In this document: positions 58,737 through 64,000 of the stretch, piece after piece
Position numbering within the stretch: the stretch's first letter is position 1
Layout: each line of letters starts with the position of its first letter
Assembly: GCA_947069175.1 (NCBI GenBank)
Contig: CAMTDV010000028.1
Coordinates: 65,121,660 to 65,185,659 of the forward strand
Reading direction: 5' to 3'
From: Scalesia atractyloides
Lineage: Eukaryota > Streptophyta > Magnoliopsida > Asterales > Asteraceae
DNA: 64,000 bases
Position numbers and translations under genes: made by a program
The notes under the pieces: model-generated
Told to the model about the DNA's origin: nothing
The model's input: the letters and a program-made list of their open reading frames with translations, nothing else
Database searches by the model: none

Positions 58737-60307
58737 ATGGCAACTGGACGACGTGGAAACCTTAACTTAACGCCCGAAGAGCTAGCAGCCATGATTCAAG
58801 AGCACGTGAACGCAGCTTTAGCGGGTGTTCAGAACCAACCGGCAGGTAACCATTATTAAATTTTCGTGTGAAAATCTAATAGTTGGGCTAGAAGAATTCC
58901 TTGCTGACTACCTGTTCTCTGTCAGCAGGAGGGGGCTTTAACCCCTACAAGATGTTCCTCGACGCGAAACCAAGCAAATTCTCGGGGGCAGAAGGACCCA
59001 TTGGACTGGTCCGCTGGATCGAAAAATCTGAATCCGTATTTGAAATGTGCAACTGTCTAGAGACCAACAAGGTCAAATACGCAGCCTCAACGCTGGAAGA
59101 TGGAGCACTGACATGGTGGAATGCACAAGTCCAAACACGTGGACTTATAGCTGCAAATGCAATGGCCTGGGCCGAGTTCAAGGCCCTAATCAAAGAGGAG
59201 TACTGTCCACGAGACAGAGTGCAACAGTTGGAGCAAGCCTTATGGAACCACAAGATGGTGGGATCTGAAATCGAAGCTTACACCGCAAAACATCATGACT
59301 TGGTATTTCTGTGTCCCGATTTGGCCAACACTGTGGAGAAAAGACTCGAGTTCTATCTTGGGGGTCTGGTTCCGGAAATTCAGGGTATGGTAATGGCTAG
59401 TAACCCTGTAACTGAACATCAAGCAATCCGATTGGCGCATAAACTCACCGATAAAGCGGTGGAACAAAAGAAGTTGCCAGCACGGGGTACAACTGAAGTT
59501 GCCCCTGATAACAAAAGAAAGTTTGAAGACTCGTCTGCTCGACAGTCTTCGTCATCTCAGCCGCAACAGGGGAACCAGAAACGGTTCAATCATTACAACA
59601 GCCACCGGGGTCACCAAAATCAGCCCGCCAACAACAACAACAACAACAACCAGAACGCAAGCGGCTATGCAGGTCGAAAGCCGCAGTGCAACCGCTGCAA
59701 TCTTCATCATAACGGCCCTTGTGCCGGAAATCGCTGCCAACGATGTGGCAAGTGGGACATGCGGCAAAGGATTGTCGTGGGGAAATCATGTCCCGACAAA
59801 ATCAAAATCAACCCCAGGGTCAGCAGCAGGGAATTAACCGGGGATGCTATCAGTGTGGTAGCACCGCCCACTTCAAAAGAGACTGCCCACAGCTGCGTAA
59901 CAACAACAACAATGGTGGGAACAACCACAACCACAATAACCACAACAACAATAATGAAACATGGCACAGGAGGTGCCAAAGGTCGCGCCTTCACATTGGG
60001 CCGCGGAGAGGCCAGAAACGACTCGAACGTGGTCACCGGTAAGTTTCCCCTTAATGAACATTTTGCTACTATGCTTTTTGATACGGGTGCGGATAGGAGC
60101 TTTATATCTAAGTCTTTTAGGAGGAACCTAAATCTCACGCCTAAGCCATTAGAGACCCCTTATGTTATAGAATTAGCCGATAGTAATCCTGTAGATGTGA
60201 CCCATATAGTATCCGGCTGTCAACTCAAACTCGCGGGTCACACTTTTACCATTGATCTGATGACAACTACCCTGGGTAGTTTTGACGTGGTAGTCGGAAT
60301 GGACTGA
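58737..60307 (+). pseudogene. gag-protease of the nested element, with a small intron
   Basis: MATGRRGNLNLTPEELAAMI starts at 58737; this exon ends at 58845 (GCAG|GTAACC), and the frame resumes in phase at 58929 (TCAGCAG|GAGGG), an apparent 83-nt intron. Then come KPSKFSGAEGPIGLVRWIEK, GALTWWNAQV, the rest of capsid, an Asn/Gln-rich linker and two zinc knuckles (the first damaged by a one-base loss near 59750; the second CYQCGSTAHFKRDC in the shifted frame). A second shift before about 59960 returns to the protease frame, with LFDTGADRSFIS as the aspartic active site. The frame stops at TGA 60305 where GMDW is normal. Confidence 0.85.
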
Positions 60308-60673
60308 CTATCCGACGTCCGGGCTGAAGTTCTCTGCTTCGAAAAATCTATTCGTATTCCGCTCTCTAACGACGAAATCCTGACGGTACAAGGCGATAAG
60401 GCAAGCGCCGTCACCAACATCATCTCTTACATGCAAGCGCAGAAGTATCTTCGGAGGAAGAACTCCTCCGCTTTACTCGCACTGATTACCGAACAGCCTA
60501 AGGACAAGAAACGTATAGAAGACATCCCTGTCGTCCGTGATTTTTCCGATGTATTCCCAGAGGAACTACCTGGTCTTCCACCCCATCGACAATTGGAGTT
60601 TGAAATCGAATTGGCGAACCATGCAACTCCTATCGCCAAGGCTCCATACCGCCTAGCTCCAGCCGAGCTGCAG
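60308..60673 (+). pseudogene. protease-RT linker and start of reverse transcriptase, truncated
   Basis: In frame with the protease after the TGA: LSDVRAEVLCFEKSIRIPLS, then ITEQPKDKKRIEDIPVVRDF, SDVFPEELPGLPPHRQLEFE, AKAPYRLAPAELQEL. The catalytic YVDD region is not reached. The break is the deletion junction at 60674. Confidence 0.88.
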
Positions 60674-61727
60674 GAGCTGCGTGCACGCGTACGGGAGATC
60701 ACGAGTTCGAACCTCACTCAGCGCACATAATAAACACAATCAGACCGGTCAACGGTCAAAGTCAACGGTCAACATTTTATTTATTTATTTATTTAATCAG
60801 AAAATTATTTAAAAATACTTAAAAATAATATTTTTAAAGTTAGAAAATGTCCTTAAACTCACAAAAATAAATCTAGAAATCCGATTAAGGTTATGAATTA
60901 AAATTATTAATCTCAAATAAAATCCATTTATTTACCGAACCATTATGTTATTATTTAGGTTAGTTTCTATCGTGGTTAAATCCAAATTCGTGCGCATTCA
61001 TCATCAATCCAAGAAACGCAACCACTGTGAGTGAATTCTTACAAATTCCCCTTTTTATTCATGTTTTGGGGTGTATCATGTGTCGCTTAAATTAATTCGC
61101 TTATTCAAACTCTTGCTATACCATTATATGATCTAAACATAGAATGTAAATATTGTTTGTTGTGATATATTACATATTGTCAAGTTGTGTGCAAATTATT
61201 CATTAGGCCCATCAGTTCCTCGTGGGAGACGAGTTGAACAACGCGTGCCTCAAAAATCATTCATTAGGCCCATTAGTTCCTCGTGGGAGACGAGTTGAAC
61301 AACGCGTGCCTCAAAAACAATCATTTGGTGTATGTGTGTGCAATATTTAATATTATGTGTTTTGTGAATAAATTTACATCTACATTTACTCATATGTGGT
61401 TATGCTCTTTATTTTATAATTAATTCAATAAACACGTTTAAATGTTTTCATAGGATTCACTCGCCAACTTTTTGTTGACCCAAAAACCTATTTTTACACA
61501 TGATACAGGTGGACAGGATGAAGCAAGGAACACGTAGGAAATTGCCTTAGAAGAAAAATAATGAAGTCTTGAAAGATGTATAGAACATGTTGTACTTGTA
61601 TGATTTGATTGTATGATCTCCTTTTAAAAGAAATAATAAATATGAAACTTTATAATAAATGTCATGAGCTTTGATGAAAACCCAATCATGCCCCGATCAC
61701 CTTTTCCGCTGCGGGTCGGGTGTGATA
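60674..61727 (+). repeat. 3' LTR of the gag-only element, second part
   Basis: Corresponds to 49502-50588 of the 5' LTR. It starts inside the 3' arm of the module 3 stem (GAGCTGCGTG), keeps the module 3 B box (GAGTTCGAACC at 60703-60713), has two instead of three short repeats (61201, 61262) and ends GGGTGTGATA followed by the TSD TTATT. Confidence 0.93.
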
Positions 61728-61732
61728 TTATT

Positions 61733-63303
61733 ATACAAGTTTGGTATTGTAAGATGTTTGGGCTTACAAAACTTTGGAATTTTAATAAATTAAAGTATCC
61801 TATTTTTTAGGGGTATCGTCATATTTGTTTAGGGATATCCTTTATATAAAACCGAAAAAATTACACAATGAATACGAGGTAGAGCCGTAGCCCGTGATAC
61901 CCCTCCTTATACTATACCTTTGCCATTGTATACAGGAAAATTATAGAGGAAAAGCCCTTTTAAGTTCAAGAAACTCAATTGATGGACCAAATGTTACCAC
62001 ATGTTACAACCTTTTTCAGAATTCTGACATTTAACAACTTTTGTCATCAGAGAGAAAGTTAATATTTTACACTTTTTTCACCGTTTACGTAAATGTAACA
62101 TCACATGTTAACATTTTTTTTCAACATCAAATTATGCAGGTTTTACAAAGTGTAGCATTTTTGAACTTAAAATTTATGAGTTTTCAATGTGTAGTGCAAG
62201 TAAAAAACATGTTACCTGTTTTTATAGAAAAAAATTTTAGTGTAACAGACAAGCCTGTTACATGTCAGTATGTCAGATAAAAAAGTGAAAAAACAAAAAG
62301 TTGTTACACGTACTTTTGTCAGTTTATAACATGTTTCTAAAAAGTTACTTTATATAGCATCCAATGTCAACTATAGGATTTCTGAATGATGGTGGAGATT
62401 GAGTTTCTTAAGTTTTTTGAACTTATAATGGTTTTCTTATTATATATATATATATATATATTATATATTACATAAAACTTATGATTGAATATAGTATAGT
62501 CTACAAGTAATTAGTAAAATTATATTGTTATAATTTTTAATAATAATCTGAAAACTAAAATATAACTAATCTAAAATGATTAACATGAATTTCTAGTTTA
62601 ATTATTCTAACAAAACATAAAGATTCATATATGGATTATAACAAAATAATTCCTTGAAAAATAAACAAATACGATTAACATTATAACTAATGAAAATACA
62701 TCATAACTATTCATTCTATTCTCATATGGTTACCAAACAATACCTTGAAATAGTAATGATTCATTTCATTTATTTGTCCACTCCATTACCACAACCATTT
62801 CATTCTCTCGTGCATTCCAGTACCCTATATCACTCATATATAAATAGAGAGTTTTATTTTTAGTTAGGATCATACCCCATACCACTCATATATAAATAGA
62901 GAGTTTTATTTTTAGTTAGGATCATACAACTTTCACTAGACATATAAAAAAGTTTAACAATTTTAGTTTTTTTAGTAAAATGTCAAAATCGTTCATGAGA
63001 TTTGAGCACTTTCGTCCGTTTCATCAAAAATAATAATTTATGTAACTAAACATCTGATGTTTCATTTTTGTTGTCATTTTCATCAAAATCACTAACTCGG
63101 TTATAATCTATCCTTAACTTATGGACGATTTTGGCAATTTACCCATTTATGCATTTATTTTTAATTTTTTAAAATTTAATTTTTTATCCACCAATATAAC
63201 ATGTGTAATTATACCAATAATGTGTGTAATTAGGGTTAACCCAATCCATACGTAATTATGCAAATAACGTGCGTAATTAGGGTTTAACCCAACCCACATG
63301 TAA
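61733..63303. other. AT-rich spacer with a 52-bp duplication
   Basis: CACTCATATATAAATAGAGA occurs at 62831 and 62883, each followed by GTTTTATTTTTAGTTAGGAT. A (TA)n tract is at about 62441-62466. At 63190-63300, three short versions of TGTGTAATTAGGGTTAACCC / TGCGTAATTAGGGTTTAACC occur. A 79-residue frame at 62041-62280 has no recognisable content. Confidence 0.55.
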
Positions 63304-64000
63304 TGTCACACCCCATCCGATGGTGGAATTATCGAGGCGAACGTAATTAGATTGCTCAAGACATCATAACACTAATGTGACAATATTTAGTTCAAAACAG
63401 ATTTCATTCATGGATAATCATTGTCAAGTACAATACAAGAAATCAAAGATAACAATGGGATAATTAAAGTACAATATAATTTATCAAAACTACAATAACA
63501 AATCTAGCATTTTTAGATGTGTTTCTAAGTCGTCCCTACTAGATTTCATCAATATCAACATTATCAACCTGCAACATGTTTAAAAGTATAGTTCAACACA
63601 AAAGCATTGGTGAGTACACAAGTTTAATATAGCATAAGTATGTAAAAGGTTTAAATGAATCCGCATGACAAAAATAGTTAACTAGATTAATGTGCATGGC
63701 ATTCAATTTTACAAGTCAACCATCTGATTACCGCATGATTTAAAGACTTAACATGACCACAAGACTACGGGCGGTATGTTACTCCTATAGCGCTATACAT
63801 GTTAAGTGGAGGCTCATACGAAGTTAATGACAAGCGAATCACATAAGTATGTTCCAAGAATACAAATTAAGTATCACGTATTTTAAGCATGCATGTATGG
63901 ATTGTTTGTGTTTTCATGAAGAATAGTTGTGATTGTGTATTTTGATATGTTAAACATATTGCACCCAAAAGTGTAAAGCATAAAAATGGGATCGAGTGTA
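63304..64000 (-). repeat. 3' end of an LTR, minus orientation (cut by window end)
   Basis: On the minus strand this ends CCATCGGATGGGGTGTGACA, matching the end of the solo LTR at 40362-42579 (CATCGGTTGGGGTGTGACA). Further matches are the CTAGTAGG / AAACGCA area near 63530, compared with 42310. The rest lies beyond the window. Confidence 0.75.

Larger units (their letters stand above)
54775..60673 (+). mobile_element. nested Ty3/gypsy element, truncated in reverse transcriptase
   Basis: 5' LTR 54775-57628, PBS 57632-57643, ORF 57835-58476, gag-protease 58737-60307, then the first part of RT (VVRDFSDVFPEELPGLPPHR, ANHATPIAKAPYRLAPAELQ). At 60674 the sequence switches to the host LTR at GAGCTGCGTG. 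RNase H, integrase and 3' LTR are gone. The RT lead-in is that of Tekay/Del-like chromoviruses as I remember them; clade assignment is tentative. Confidence 0.88.
48156..61727 (+). mobile_element. gag-only LTR retrotransposon with nested element, TSD TTATT
   Basis: 5' LTR 48156-50588, PBS 50592-50603, broken gag 51435-52711, duplicated 3' segment, PPT, 3' LTR 53967-54774 plus 60674-61727. TTATT flanks both ends (48151-48155 and 61728-61732). The 3.4-kb interior has gag but no protease, reverse transcriptase or integrase, the layout called TR-GAG or LARD-like. It must depend on a related autonomous element. The two LTRs differ at roughly 15 places in their first 800 bp by eye, so the insertion is fairly recent. 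A truncated second element (54775-60673) is lodged in the 3' LTR. Confidence 0.93.

Noticed and set aside
59552..60138. Several long minus-strand frames opposite gag
   Set aside because: They are shadows of the Asn/Gln-rich gag linker (AAC repeats read as Val/Cys runs), not genes.
62041..62280. 79-codon frame
   Set aside because: AT-rich spacer; no domain, no neighbouring exon and no promoter-like signal.

Overview
The window is plant nuclear DNA. It carries spliced, AT-rich-intron genes of ordinary plant families in a background of long-LTR Ty3/gypsy retrotransposons, solo LTRs, MITEs and AT-rich spacer. The LTR families, the proline-rich ORF ahead of gag and the MITE family look like those I associate with Asteraceae; that assignment is from memory and only moderately sure.

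Layout. 1-10355: two damaged copies of one long-LTR retroelement in opposite orientation, with satellite-like repeats inside the LTRs. 10356-15383: AT-rich spacer with a Helitron-like 3' end, MITE-like pieces and a possible organellar insert. 15384-19007 (+): a TPX2/WVD2-like microtubule-associated protein gene in which one 66-nt exon has been tandemly amplified. 19328-21527 (-): a cystinosin-type lysosomal/vacuolar transporter gene, tail to tail with the previous one, with a one-base frameshift and a damaged splice acceptor. 22033-27919: a minus-strand solo LTR split by a related plus-strand solo LTR (TSD TTATT). 29580-32568 (+): the mitochondrial F1-ATPase assembly factor ATP12. 32968-33266 (-): a 72-residue secreted cysteine-rich peptide. 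35068-44798: an unrecognised gene decayed to a pseudogene and cut up by a ~130-bp minisatellite, a solo LTR (36715-39249, TSD TGTTT) and a minus-strand Ty1/copia remnant, itself split by another solo LTR (40362-42579, TSD GAATG). 48156-61727: a gag-only LTR element (TSD TTATT) whose 3' LTR holds a second, truncated Ty3/gypsy element (54775-60673). 63304-64000: the start of another minus-strand LTR.

The most unusual structure is in the LTR family at 36715-39249 and 48156-61727. Each intact LTR carries three tandem ~169-bp modules, each with a TATA-like leader, a tRNA-like A-box region enclosed in a 10-bp stem, and a B-box-like GTTCGA motif; a fourth tRNA-like segment lies antisense upstream. 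The stems keep pairing through compensatory changes between modules and between copies, which suggests selection on an RNA structure or on a Pol III promoter. I know of no described LTR family with this arrangement (the closest analogy is Cassandra, with 5S rRNA in its LTR).

The genes do not form a functional cluster. Cystinosin and ATP12 are, as I recall, also neighbours in Arabidopsis (At5g40670/At5g40660), so that pair may be conserved microsynteny stretched here by retroelement insertions. All introns, frames and repeat boundaries were read by eye; no search or folding program was run.
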